Assembly: GCA_027624955.1 (NCBI GenBank)
Contig: JAQBTG010000015.1
Location: 19,122-83,121 of the forward strand
Reading direction: 5' to 3'
Length of the DNA stretch: 64,000 nucleotides
Source of the DNA: Pseudomonadota bacterium
GTDB lineage: Bacteria; Pseudomonadota; Alphaproteobacteria; UBA828
Numbering within the stretch: the first letter of the stretch is position 1; the number at the start of each line of letters is the position of its first letter. This document shows positions 33,223-41,747 of this stretch, one piece after another. Made by a program: the position numbers and the translations under genes. The notes under the pieces were generated by a model. That model searched no databases and was not told the DNA's origin. It saw only the letters and a list, made by a program, of their open reading frames with translations.

Positions 33223-34389
33223 TCACTTACTGGACTTAAGGTCACGCGAATATACCCGGCCTTTCCATAAACTGCGACAGCCACGCCAGTGGTCGAACGC
33301 GGAACTCCACGTCATGGCGAGATAGATCAAGCCGACCAGCGGCATCGTCAGCGCAAGAAGGCGCGGCATCCGGTAATAAATGAGGGTCGGCAGATAGCCG
33401 GCCACCATGAACAACAGCGCCGTCGCGGCAATCAGCTTGGCGCCGAGCACCGGAACGGCGACGAGGATGAATGGCGGCAGGCCGCAAGCCAGCGCGAACA
33501 CCAGCGTACACAGCAATAGCAGCACGAAAGAATGGCGCAATTGCGTATAGGCGCTGCGCGCCACCATGCGCCAAATTTCGCCGAGCCCGTCATAGGGGCG
33601 GAGGCTCCGCGCCGAATGGGTCAGGCCGATCCAGGTGCGGGCACCGTGCCGCGTCACCGCACGGGCCAAGCTGCAATCATCGATAATGGCATCTTTGATG
33701 GTTTTGAACCCGCCGATCCCAGCCAGCACATCGCGCTCGGTCAAGATGCAGCCACCGGCCGCAGCGGCGATCAGACGGCCCCGCCCATTGGACAGGCGAA
33801 ACGGGTAGAGCAGCTTGAAGAAATAGACGAAGGCGGGCATCAGCAGCGTTTGCCAGAAGCCACGCATGTCGAGCGCCACCATCAGCGAGAGAAACGCGAC
33901 ACCCTTTTCTTCACGCGCGACCAGCAGCGCCGGCAGAGCGCCTGGTGCCAGCTCGATATCGGCATCGAGCAGCAACACCAGCGGCGTGGTCAGCCGCTCG
34001 CGCCCCTGTTCGAGGGCCCACATCTTGCCAGCCCAGCCTGACGGCAGCGCCGAGCCGGCAATGATTTCGAGACGGCACCCATCGGGCGCGGCAAGGCGCG
34101 CCGTCTCGGCGGTGCCGTCTTCCGAGCCATCGTCGATCAGGATGATCGTCAAGCCTCTGCCCTGGTGCCCGAGTGCCGCAAGGGTATTGCCAATGAAGCG
34201 CGCCTCGTTGCGTGCCGGGATCAGCACTGTGACGGTGCTAAGGTCATTATCCGCCGGCGCCGCGGCCATTTGCGGCACGGCAAAACGCTCGCGCGTGCGC
34301 CAGGGCTGCCACGGCTGGATCAGAATGCCGAGCCATACCAAAGCGCCGGCCGCCGCTAAATAGATCCACAAACAATCGAGCCACGGCAT
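33223..34389 (-). CDS. hpnB: Hopanoid-associated glycosyltransferase HpnB
   Basis: This is a family-2 glycosyltransferase of 388 residues. A membrane segment occupies residues about 5-25. The GT-A domain starts VTVLIPARNEARFIGNTLAA, with the nucleotide-binding IILIDDGSEDGTAE and the DxD-type LVLLLDADIELAPG. Two or more C-terminal membrane helices follow (LLLLCTLVFALACGLPPFIL). The pattern GWAGKMWALEQG and the LRPYDGLGEIWRMVARSAYT block are typical of HpnB, usually found in hopanoid clusters. Here no squalene-hopene cyclase or other hpn gene is near. The gene starts five bases after dadA and ends just before the gamma-subunit gene. Confidence 0.85.
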   Translation of the reverse strand: MPWLDCLWIYLAAAGALVWLGILIQPWQPWRTRERFAVPQMAAAPADNDLSTVTVLIPARNEARFIGNTLAALGHQGRGLTIILIDDGSEDGTAETARLAAPDGCRLEIIAGSALPSGWAGKMWALEQGRERLTTPLVLLLDADIELAPGALPALLVAREEKGVAFLSLMVALDMRGFWQTLLMPAFVYFFKLLYPFRLSNGRGRLIAAAAGGCILTERDVLAGIGGFKTIKDAIIDDCSLARAVTRHGARTWIGLTHSARSLRPYDGLGEIWRMVARSAYTQLRHSFVLLLLCTLVFALACGLPPFILVAVPVLGAKLIAATALLFMVAGYLPTLIYYRMPRLLALTMPLVGLIYLAMTWSSAFDHWRGCRSLWKGRVYSRDLKSSK

Positions 34390-34393
34390 CGCT

Positions 34394-35644
34394 TCAGAAT
34401 CGGTCTGCCGTCAGACCGCTGAGATTGATCTCAGGCTGCTTGCCGGAGATCATATCGGCGACAACCTGGCCCGAGCCGCAGGCATAGGTCCAGCCGGTGC
34501 TGCCGTGACCGGTGTCCATATAGAGATTGGTGTAGCGGGTGCGGCCCAATATCGGCAGACAATCCGGCGTCATCGGGCGGAAGCCGGCCCAGCGCTCGGC
34601 CTTGGCCGCGTCGCCGCATTCGGGGAACAGCGCCATCGTCACGTCGAGTATCGCCTGGGTGCGGGAAGCTGACACGCTGGCGTCATAGCCGGTTAACTCC
34701 GCCGTACCGGCGGCGCGCAGGCGGTTTCCGAGGCGGCTCATCACGATGCGGCGCGAGCCTTCGTGAATGGCAACACCGGGGGCGCCGTGATGGCCGTCCG
34801 TTGGGATCGTCACCGAATATCCTTTGAGCGGATAGACAGGCACGCGGATGCCGATTTTACGCAACAGTAGCGGGCTGAAACTACCGAGGCTCATGACATA
34901 GGCGTCGGCTTCGAGCCGCCCTTGGTCGGTATCGACTGCAGTGATGCGGCCATCGTCGGCCTGCAGGCGGCGCGCCGCGACGCCGTAGCGGAAGGTGACA
35001 CCCTGGCGTTCGGCGGCAGCGGCCAGCCCGGCGGTGAATTTATACGCATCGCCCGATTCATCCTGCGGGAAGAACAGCGCACCAGCATAAGCCCCGGCGC
35101 CTGCTGCCAGCGCCGGCTCTATGACGACGGCGCGGCGCATATCGATGACCTCAGGGTGAAAGCGCGAATCCGCGTGACTCAATTCCGCCGCCGCTGCGGC
35201 GTCCAGTTGCTCTTGGGTTTGGAACAGGTGCAATACGCCGTCGGCGCGCTGGTCATATTGAATCTGTTCGCGCTCGCGCACTTCTTTGAGGCAGCCATAA
35301 CTGTAAGTCGAGAGGCGCAGCGACACTTCCTGGCTGTGTTCAAAGCGCTCGCGCGTGCATTGGCGCAGGAACTTCAGCGCCCAGCTCCATTGCGACCAGT
35401 CGGGACGGAGGCGAAACAGATAGGGCGCGTCCTGGCGGCCGAACCATTTGATCAGCATGCGCGGCACTTCCGGAGTTGCCCAGGGCCGGGCGGTGAAGGC
35501 GCTGACGATGCCGCCATTGGCAAAGCTGGTTTCCAGCCCGGCGCCAGGATTGCGCTCAATCACCGTCACCTCATGACCGGCTCGGTTGAGATAATAGGCC
35601 GCTGCCGTTCCCACCACCCCGGCGCCTAAGACGAGCACTTTCAC
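34394..35644 (-). CDS. dadA: D-amino acid dehydrogenase, DadA type
   Basis: DadA is a membrane-associated FAD enzyme that oxidises D-amino acids to keto acids. The GTG at 35644 follows a GGGGAGTAAG site and gives 416 residues starting VKVLVLGAGVVGTAAAYYLN, the FAD motif; 44 upstream in-frame codons are unlikely. Family blocks are ETSFANGGIVSAFTARPWAT, LPILGRTRYTNLYMDTGHGS and GWTYACGSGQVVADMISG. It is the first gene of a minus-strand unit with hpnB and the three HcnABC-like subunits (gaps 4 and about 10 bases). Confidence 0.92.
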   Translation of the reverse strand: MKVLVLGAGVVGTAAAYYLNRAGHEVTVIERNPGAGLETSFANGGIVSAFTARPWATPEVPRMLIKWFGRQDAPYLFRLRPDWSQWSWALKFLRQCTRERFEHSQEVSLRLSTYSYGCLKEVREREQIQYDQRADGVLHLFQTQEQLDAAAAAELSHADSRFHPEVIDMRRAVVIEPALAAGAGAYAGALFFPQDESGDAYKFTAGLAAAAERQGVTFRYGVAARRLQADDGRITAVDTDQGRLEADAYVMSLGSFSPLLLRKIGIRVPVYPLKGYSVTIPTDGHHGAPGVAIHEGSRRIVMSRLGNRLRAAGTAELTGYDASVSASRTQAILDVTMALFPECGDAAKAERWAGFRPMTPDCLPILGRTRYTNLYMDTGHGSTGWTYACGSGQVVADMISGKQPEINLSGLTADRF

Positions 35645-35812
35645 CGCACTTACTCCCCATACCTCGGCGCAGATTCGGTCGCCGATGCTCGACATTTCGC
35701 ATGATTCAGCGCATTTCAGCAAGCTTCCGCGACGTGGCTGGGAATTGACCGTGACAAACCATCCGCCGCGCCACAAAATGCGCGCTCAAACTGACATCAG
35801 GGAATTTTTCGT

Positions 35813-36328
35813 GTGACAACAGTTCTGACACATCGCCTGGCCGCGATCCTGGCGGCCGCCATGATGGTCGCCGTATTGGGCGCAGCATCCGGTGGCGCTA
35901 CTGCAGAAGAGGGCAAAATTGACCGCCATGCTGGCTATTATTATCCGCCCATCACCAGCAGCGAGACCTATCAGGCGCGCGCCACCATCATGCCCGATGC
36001 CGACCGTTCACAGCGCCTCAAATTCATAAACAATCTGACCGAGCAAATTTTGAGCCGGCCCTATGAGCCGCAATACGCGATTTTCGCCAAGGGCGACGAA
36101 GCGCAAAAGTTAATCATCGTCGGCCAACAGCCCGGGTCGATCGACACCATCTACCGCGCCCGCGCGCTGCTCGCCACATTGACCGCAGTGGCACGCACTT
36201 CGCGCCTGTTTCAGGAATTCGGCGTACAGGAATATTTCACGTTTTTCGATCTTGCCCGGCTGTTCGGATTCGAGCGCATAACCATTTCCAACGGCGTAGA
36301 ATTCAGCCACCAGATTTATCTGAAATAA
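35813..36328 (+). CDS. Secreted protein of unknown function
   Basis: The 171-residue product starts at a GTG and has a signal peptide (hydrophobic residues about 8-28 ending GGATAEE). The mature part begins DRHAGYYYPPITSSETYQAR and contains alternating polar helices and a final TISNGVEFSHQIYLK. I know similar small alphaproteobacterial proteins with the HAGYYYP start only as uncharacterised. No catalytic motif is visible. It is divergent from dadA. Confidence 0.75.
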   Translation: MTTVLTHRLAAILAAAMMVAVLGAASGGATAEEGKIDRHAGYYYPPITSSETYQARATIMPDADRSQRLKFINNLTEQILSRPYEPQYAIFAKGDEAQKLIIVGQQPGSIDTIYRARALLATLTAVARTSRLFQEFGVQEYFTFFDLARLFGFERITISNGVEFSHQIYLK

Positions 36329-36330
36329 CC

Positions 36331-36825
36331 TCAGTCTTCGGTTCGCAATCCCCGGCTTTGATGCCAGTCATGGATCGACTGATCGGGATAGCCAGCAAAA
36401 TGCCCGTTGCGCTTGCCGCCCGGCACCGGCACCCATCCGGGTTTGAAATCGAGCATAATATGACAGCGCTCAACCGCCTTCGGCAGCGGCGTATCGATGG
36501 CCGAGGCGAAGGGGTGCAGCAACTCCGGCCAGCGCCGGTCCCATACCCAAAGAGCTGACCCGCAGCGCGCGCAGAAATTGCGCTCGGCCGGGCTGGTCTC
36601 GCCAGCTTCCCCAGCTTCGCCGTCTAGAAGCACCTGATAAACGGAGAGGTGTTCTTTGCCACGTACATCGAGGCTATTGGCTTCGGCGGACAGGTTAATG
36701 GCGTAACCGCCACCGCCGGCGGTTTTACGGCAGATCGAGCAATAGCAATACATGTAGGGATAGGGTTCGCTAGAGCGCAGCGAAAATTGCACCAGGCGGC
36801 AATGGCAAGCACCTTCAAGCAGCAT
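36331..36825 (-). CDS. GFA-family (CENP-V/glutathione-dependent formaldehyde-activating-like) zinc protein
   Basis: The 164-residue protein has the GFA zinc ligands in order: GACHCRLVQ (CxC), YCYCSICRKTAGGGGYAINL (CxxC) and FCARCGSALWVWD (CxxC). The fold binds zinc and sometimes glutathione adducts. True formaldehyde activation is proven for few members, so the substrate is open. It is convergent with the secreted protein gene (two bases apart) and divergent from the Sel1-nuclease gene. Confidence 0.88.
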   Translation of the reverse strand: MLLEGACHCRLVQFSLRSSEPYPYMYCYCSICRKTAGGGGYAINLSAEANSLDVRGKEHLSVYQVLLDGEAGEAGETSPAERNFCARCGSALWVWDRRWPELLHPFASAIDTPLPKAVERCHIMLDFKPGWVPVPGGKRNGHFAGYPDQSIHDWHQSRGLRTED

Positions 36826-36934
36826 CTGTCTTTCCTTCCCTCGTCACGCAACCGTCGCGACATTTTGACATGCCGTGTCCCGGCAGTTGGATGATAATGG
36901 AGCATTCCTTGCCCAATGCGCGAATCGAATTGCC

Positions 36935-37777
36935 GTGAAAATATTTTTTACCACCCTCCTCTTGGCCCTTCTCTTGCCGCTGCTTTCTTCTCGGGCTGAC
37001 GTCGCCGATGGCGTGCGCGCCTATGACGCCGGCTGGTACGCAGAGGCGGTGGCCGAATTTCTGCCCGCCGCGGAGGCCGGCGACGTACGGGCGCAGCTCG
37101 CGCTGGCGAGCATGTATCAGTTCGGCGAAGGCGTGCCGCAAAATGACGTTGGCGCCGCTAGATGGACGCGCGGCGCGGCGGAGCGCGGCGACCCGGTGGC
37201 GCAAATAAACCTGTCGCAATTCTTTGCCGCTGGCCGGGGCGTTCGACGCGACGTAGCGGAAAGTTATTTCTGGCTGCTGTTGGCCGCGGGCCAGGGCAAC
37301 AACTGGGCGCAAGTTCGGCTCGCGGCGGCGGCCGTCAACCTACCGAACAGTGCTGCATCGGCCGTGCAGGCGCGGGCGGCCAATTGGACGCCGTTCGGCG
37401 ACGACCTCACCGGCCCGCCGGAGGTGCTCGACGGGCAAACGCTGAGTGTCGATGGCCGCCGCCTACGGTTGGAGGGCATCACCGCGCCGCCGCTCGGCAC
37501 ACGCTGTCAGCTGCGCGGCAACGAACATGACTGCGGGCGGATATCCACTACCGCCCTGATGGACCTGACCGCCGGCGCCACCGTCACCTGCATCCGGCGC
37601 GAGATTAGGGCGGCGGACGGCAGCCGCTTTGCGCGCTGTCGAGCCGGCGGCTACGATTTATCAGAGGGTATGGTCTATACCGGCTGGGCCGAAGCAGATG
37701 GCACGCAAATGACCCGCTATGCCGCGCTCGAAGTGGCGGCACGCCAAGCTCGGCGCGGCATGTGGCGGCGCAATTGA
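36935..37777 (+). CDS. Secreted Sel1-repeat protein fused to a thermonuclease-like (SNase) domain
   Basis: The GTG at 36935 gives 280 residues with a signal peptide (VKIFFTTLLLALLLPLLSSR). An ATG at 36875 in frame is the longer option, but it would bury the signal. About three Sel1-like repeats follow (ALASMYQFGEGVPQNDVGAA, INLSQFFAAGRGVRRDVAES). From about residue 160 comes an SNase/TNase fold: EVLDGQTLSVDGRRLRLEGI, CQLRGNEHDCGRIS, GATVTCIRREIRAADGSRFA. The usual catalytic Asp and Glu of nuclease (DGDTxR and DRYGR positions) are changed to DGQTL and AADGSR, so nuclease activity is doubtful. Confidence 0.8.
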   Translation: MKIFFTTLLLALLLPLLSSRADVADGVRAYDAGWYAEAVAEFLPAAEAGDVRAQLALASMYQFGEGVPQNDVGAARWTRGAAERGDPVAQINLSQFFAAGRGVRRDVAESYFWLLLAAGQGNNWAQVRLAAAAVNLPNSAASAVQARAANWTPFGDDLTGPPEVLDGQTLSVDGRRLRLEGITAPPLGTRCQLRGNEHDCGRISTTALMDLTAGATVTCIRREIRAADGSRFARCRAGGYDLSEGMVYTGWAEADGTQMTRYAALEVAARQARRGMWRRN

Positions 37778-37812
37778 AGGCGTGACATACTAGCGCTCCA
37801 CGAGGGGCGCGC

Positions 37813-38481
37813 ATGGTTTGGCGAAAATTCCAGCAAATTTACATTTCCGGCCTGCTTGGCGCCTGCGCTCTGGCCTCGAGCAGCGCTCATTCCGACGAAC
37901 TGGCGGCGATCGTCGAAGACCTCTCCCCCGGCGTCACTGAAACCGGCGAAATCGGCCTGTTCGAATATCTCTCGCCGGGCGCTAGAGTGAACCTGGCGGA
38001 GGGCGATTGGATCCGCCTAGGCTACCTCCGCTCCTGCATCCAGGAAACCATCACCGGCGGCACAGTGCTGGTCCGCGCCGAGCAAAGTGAGGTCAGTGGC
38101 GGCATAGTGGAGAGCCGCGCCGTTGAGTGCGACGGCGGCAATCTGCAACTCTCGTCTGACCAATCGGACCGCGCCGGGGTCGCCGTGATGCGCAAAAGCG
38201 GCGGTGCCATCGAAGTCGCGTTAACGGTGCATGGCCTATCGCCCTATTTTCGCATCGACGGCGACGCGGACATGCTGGAACTTGAGCGGCTCGACCGCCC
38301 GCGGGAGGCGCTCAAACTAAAGACCGCGGCCAATGGGGTCGATTTAGCGGATCATGGCATTGTGCTTGGCAAGGGCGGGCTCTATCGCGCCCGCGCGGCA
38401 GGGCGTGAAATCATCTTCCGCGTCGATAAATTCGCCCGGCCCGGCGCTGTCGCGTTGTTAAGCCGCCTCGTTCCTCTTTAG
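37813..38481 (+). CDS. Secreted protein of unknown function upstream of the CHASE2 cyclase
   Basis: The 222-residue protein has a signal peptide (residues about 10-27, ISGLLGACALASSSAHSDEL) and a beta-rich mature part. VNLAEGDWIRLGYLRSCIQE resembles the start of FecR-type periplasmic domains, but the match is faint. It lies 24 bases upstream of the CHASE2 cyclase gene and is probably cotranscribed, suggesting a periplasmic partner of the CHASE2 sensor (inference). Confidence 0.65.
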   Translation: MVWRKFQQIYISGLLGACALASSSAHSDELAAIVEDLSPGVTETGEIGLFEYLSPGARVNLAEGDWIRLGYLRSCIQETITGGTVLVRAEQSEVSGGIVESRAVECDGGNLQLSSDQSDRAGVAVMRKSGGAIEVALTVHGLSPYFRIDGDADMLELERLDRPREALKLKTAANGVDLADHGIVLGKGGLYRARAAGREIIFRVDKFARPGAVALLSRLVPL

Positions 38482-38505
38482 TGATCTGACAGAGCGGCGC
38501 CGGCT

Positions 38506-40641
38506 GTGAAGCTCAGCAATATTCTTGCCGCCACGGCGGCGGCGCTGGTAGTCGGCGGGATATTCGCCGCGCCGGCGCTAGACCGGGTCGAGAATATTTC
38601 GCTCGACAGCCTGTTCTGGCTGCGCCATGCGGTTTGGGGTCAGCGCCATGCGCCGCAAGAATCGCCGTCCGTGGTAATTGCCATCGACGAGGAGACCTAT
38701 CGCACAGCACCGTTCCGTGATGTGCCCAAGGTGATGTGGACCAAGCAGATCGGCACCGTGGTGGATGGCGTGCGCGAGGCCGGTGCTGCTGTCATTGGCT
38801 TCGATATCATTCTGCCCACCTCCGTCGCGACCCTTGATCGGAATTACGACCGCGAATTCATGCTGGCGCTGCGCCGCGCGGCACAAGAAAATAAAATCGT
38901 CCTGGCAAAAGTGCAGCATCAGGTTAAGCCGATCGCACCGTATGCGGGTCATAGTTCTGCCGTCGACCACCAACGCAATATTCGTTCGGTAAACCTTTAC
39001 GGCGATGCCGACGGCGTGATCCGCCGCGCACCGCTCTTCCTCGATGCCGCGAACACCGACGGCACACTGCGCAAGGAACCCTCGCTCTCTCTGGAATTGG
39101 CGGCGCGCCAAGCGGGCGAGGCGCCGCGCGTCGATGGCGAGAACGGCGATGTATTCCTCGGCGATTACAGTATTCCGGGCGGGCGGGAAAATGCGCTGAG
39201 CGTTAATTTCGATGGCGGCGCCTCGATACCGACCTATTCGCTGGCTGATATCCATGCCTGCGTGGCGGCCGGCCAGCAGAATTTTCTAAGCGATCATTTC
39301 GCGGGAAAAGCCGTGCTCCTCGGTGTCGTGCTCGATGTCGAGGATCGTAAGATCACCTCCAAACGCTTTATTACTGCCCCCGAAGGCGATGTCGTCGGCG
39401 CGCGTTGCGCGCTGCCGGCGCCCGGCGATCTCTACAAAACCGCGTTCACACGCGATTCTATTCCGGGCGTCTATATTCACGCCGCGGCGATCAACAATCT
39501 GTTGCGCGGCGACGCGCTGCGGATGCCAGCGCGCATTTGGAACAGTTTGATCACCGTCGCGTTTACTCTTCTCGTTGCCGGCTTGGCGATGCGGTTTGAG
39601 GCATGGCGCGCTGGCCTGGCGATCCTCGGCTGCGGCTTTGTTTGGCTGATTGTTGCCACGACCCTGTTCCGTTCGGGTCTGGTGCTGCCGCTGTTCGACC
39701 CTTTGATCGCCGGCGCCCTGACATTCGCCGTTCTGCTCGGTTACCGTTTCGCCGTCAGTGACAAGGACAAGCGCCGCCTGCGTCACGCCTTCACCTTGTA
39801 CCTCGCGCCGGCGTTGGTCGACCGTATGGTGGAGCGCGGCAAAGCACCCGAACTCGGCGGCGAGAACCGGGAGTTGACCGTTCTTTTCAGTGATATCGAG
39901 GGCTTCACTTCAGTTTCGGAACAGCTGTCACCCGAGCAATTGGTTGCCGGGCTCAATATTTATTTATCGGAGATGACCGATATCATTGAGGACCATGGTG
40001 GCTTTGTGGACAAATATATCGGCGATGCCATCGTCGCCGTATTTGGCGCGCCGCTTGAGGACGCCGATCATGCGCGCAACGGCGTCACGGCGGCGCTGGC
40101 TTGCCGCGACCGATTGGCGGAAATGCCGAGGGTTTTTCAGGGGCGGCCCGATTTGACCCTGCGTGCCCGCATCGGCCTCAATAGTGGCGACATGCTGGTC
40201 GGCAACATGGGCTCAAGACGGCGCTTCAATTACACCGTCATGGGTGACGCGGTTAATCTGGCGGCACGGCTTGAGGGCGCGAATAAGGCCTTTGGCAGTC
40301 AAATTCTGGTCAGCGAAACAACCGCGCGGGCGTGCGGCGACTCGATTGCCATGCGCGAGCTGGATTTGATCCGGGTCGTCGGGCGCGAGGCGCCGATCGC
40401 TGTCTACGAGCCGCTCTGCCTGGCGGCGCAATCGGATGCTGCGGTAACGGATAGAATAACAGCCTTCGCCACCGCCCTCGCGCTCTACCGCAGGCGGGAG
40501 TTCGAAGCTGCCGCAATCGCGCTGGAAGCGCTGGAACCGGGGGATTCCGCAGCGGCCAAACTGGCAGTGCGGGCGCGCGGCATGATTTCCAACCCACCAC
40601 CGGCCGATTGGCAGGGCATCAACGAACTCGTGGAAAAATAG
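38506..40641 (+). CDS. CHASE2-domain adenylate/guanylate cyclase
   Basis: This membrane sensor makes cyclic nucleotides. From the GTG at 38506 the 711 residues comprise an N-terminal membrane anchor (LAATAAALVVGGIFAAPALD), a periplasmic CHASE2 domain (about 25-340, with PSVVIAIDEETYRTAPF and GFDIILPT), three membrane helices (about 345-415) and a class III cyclase domain (about 455-640). The cyclase has LFSDIEGFTSVSEQLSPEQL (metal Asp), GFVDKYIGDAIVAVFGAP and NYTVMGDAVNLAARLEGANK. Lys and Asp at the base-specifying positions favour ATP. A helical tail follows. The CHASE2 ligand is unknown. Confidence 0.93.
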   Translation: MKLSNILAATAAALVVGGIFAAPALDRVENISLDSLFWLRHAVWGQRHAPQESPSVVIAIDEETYRTAPFRDVPKVMWTKQIGTVVDGVREAGAAVIGFDIILPTSVATLDRNYDREFMLALRRAAQENKIVLAKVQHQVKPIAPYAGHSSAVDHQRNIRSVNLYGDADGVIRRAPLFLDAANTDGTLRKEPSLSLELAARQAGEAPRVDGENGDVFLGDYSIPGGRENALSVNFDGGASIPTYSLADIHACVAAGQQNFLSDHFAGKAVLLGVVLDVEDRKITSKRFITAPEGDVVGARCALPAPGDLYKTAFTRDSIPGVYIHAAAINNLLRGDALRMPARIWNSLITVAFTLLVAGLAMRFEAWRAGLAILGCGFVWLIVATTLFRSGLVLPLFDPLIAGALTFAVLLGYRFAVSDKDKRRLRHAFTLYLAPALVDRMVERGKAPELGGENRELTVLFSDIEGFTSVSEQLSPEQLVAGLNIYLSEMTDIIEDHGGFVDKYIGDAIVAVFGAPLEDADHARNGVTAALACRDRLAEMPRVFQGRPDLTLRARIGLNSGDMLVGNMGSRRRFNYTVMGDAVNLAARLEGANKAFGSQILVSETTARACGDSIAMRELDLIRVVGREAPIAVYEPLCLAAQSDAAVTDRITAFATALALYRRREFEAAAIALEALEPGDSAAAKLAVRARGMISNPPPADWQGINELVEK

Positions 40642-40716
40642 CTTAAGGCGCTGGCGCGGCGGCATAATATGGGTTAGTGTCGCTCCGCCGAACGGACGAA
40701 TCCCGGAGAATTATCC

Positions 40717-41268
40717 ATGAAGACGAGGCACCTCGTTCTCTCACTTGCTACAGCAGGGCTGCTTGCGGCTTGCTCACAAAGCGGTTTCCGCAATGTCGAT
40801 ACCACATTGGACAATGCGGTGGGCGATGCACCTGTGATCCGCTTAAGTTCGATTGAAAAACACGCCTCAGGCGGCAACGCCGCGGCTCAGCGAATGCTTG
40901 GAAACATGCATTACTGGGGCGAGTATGTGGAGCAGAGCGAAACTCAGGCAGTCGCCTGGTGGAATCGCGCGGCGGAAAAAGGTGATGAAGAAGCACAGCA
41001 TAATCTCTCCCTGGTCGCAGCCGGCCAACCGGTCAAGGGTGAGATGACATCTGATGTCGGGAAAAAATACTGGGCGTCGATGGAAGAGGGTTATTTCGCG
41101 TTTACGGATGATTTCGACACTATGGTGCTACCGTTCCAAGATGCCGCCTTCGGCGAAGACCCGGCAGCGGAAGAAGAGCCATCGGTGTTGGAGAAAGTCA
41201 TGTCTCCCGTCGGCAAGCTGTTGACTGACGTCGTTTCGTTTGTCGGCTCGACCGTCAAGGGCGAGTAG
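40717..41268 (+). CDS. Sel1-repeat lipoprotein
   Basis: The 183-residue protein has a lipoprotein signal (LATAGLLAACSQSG, lipobox LAAC), then about two Sel1 repeats (AQRMLGNMHYWGEYVEQSET, AWWNRAAEKGDEEAQHNLSL) and a low-complexity acidic tail (GEDPAAEEEPSVLEKV). It follows the CHASE2 cyclase by 75 bases on the same strand. Sel1 repeats mediate protein contacts; no catalytic domain is present. Confidence 0.82.
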   Translation: MKTRHLVLSLATAGLLAACSQSGFRNVDTTLDNAVGDAPVIRLSSIEKHASGGNAAAQRMLGNMHYWGEYVEQSETQAVAWWNRAAEKGDEEAQHNLSLVAAGQPVKGEMTSDVGKKYWASMEEGYFAFTDDFDTMVLPFQDAAFGEDPAAEEEPSVLEKVMSPVGKLLTDVVSFVGSTVKGE

Positions 41269-41301
41269 CGCGGTTGGCGTTGCCGCCGTTATTGCTGCAT
41301 C

Positions 41302-41595
41302 TCAATTTCCGGGCTTGCGGGTGAAATTCTCGCTATAGGATTTCGGCCGGACCCGCCGCGCCTGCGGCTCTTCTAAATTGTAATCCAACTCATGCTTTTC
41401 GGCGTAGGCCAAGGCCTCGCTGCGGCTCGAAAATTTCAAGCATACTTGCGTTTGCGTATCGCCGGATCCGGTCCAGCCCATCAGGCTGTCGATCTCGCGC
41501 TTGCCGCCGCTCTCATATTCCAGCAGCCAATGGCGCGAGTTGGCCCGCCCCGATTGTGTGGCTGATTTTGCCGGCTGGTAAATTCGCGCCGTCAT
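41302..41595 (-). CDS. NDUFS4-like complex I accessory subunit (ETC complex I subunit)
   Basis: The protein is a homologue of the 18-kDa NDUFS4 subunit of respiratory complex I, found in alphaproteobacteria and mitochondria. The ATG at 41595 gives 97 residues: MTARIYQPAKSATQSGRANS, HWLLEYE, REIDSLMGWTGSGDTQTQVC, KFSSRSEALAYAEKHELDYN and the final PKSYSENF. An upstream extension to 41694 overlaps the ADH leader and is unlikely. It is convergent with the lipoprotein gene. Confidence 0.92.
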   Translation of the reverse strand: MTARIYQPAKSATQSGRANSRHWLLEYESGGKREIDSLMGWTGSGDTQTQVCLKFSSRSEALAYAEKHELDYNLEEPQARRVRPKSYSENFTRKPGN

Positions 41596-41747
41596 ACCGC
41601 ATTGTCCTTTTACCGTTACACCGCTGAAGCCTGCCTCGTTTATAGCGTTTCGGGCGGTTGAATCAAGCAAGCGCGTTGACAGGTCGCACGCCATCGCTCT
41701 TTATCGGCGCAACCGGTTACGACAGCAAATGTCTGAGGGAGAAAGCA

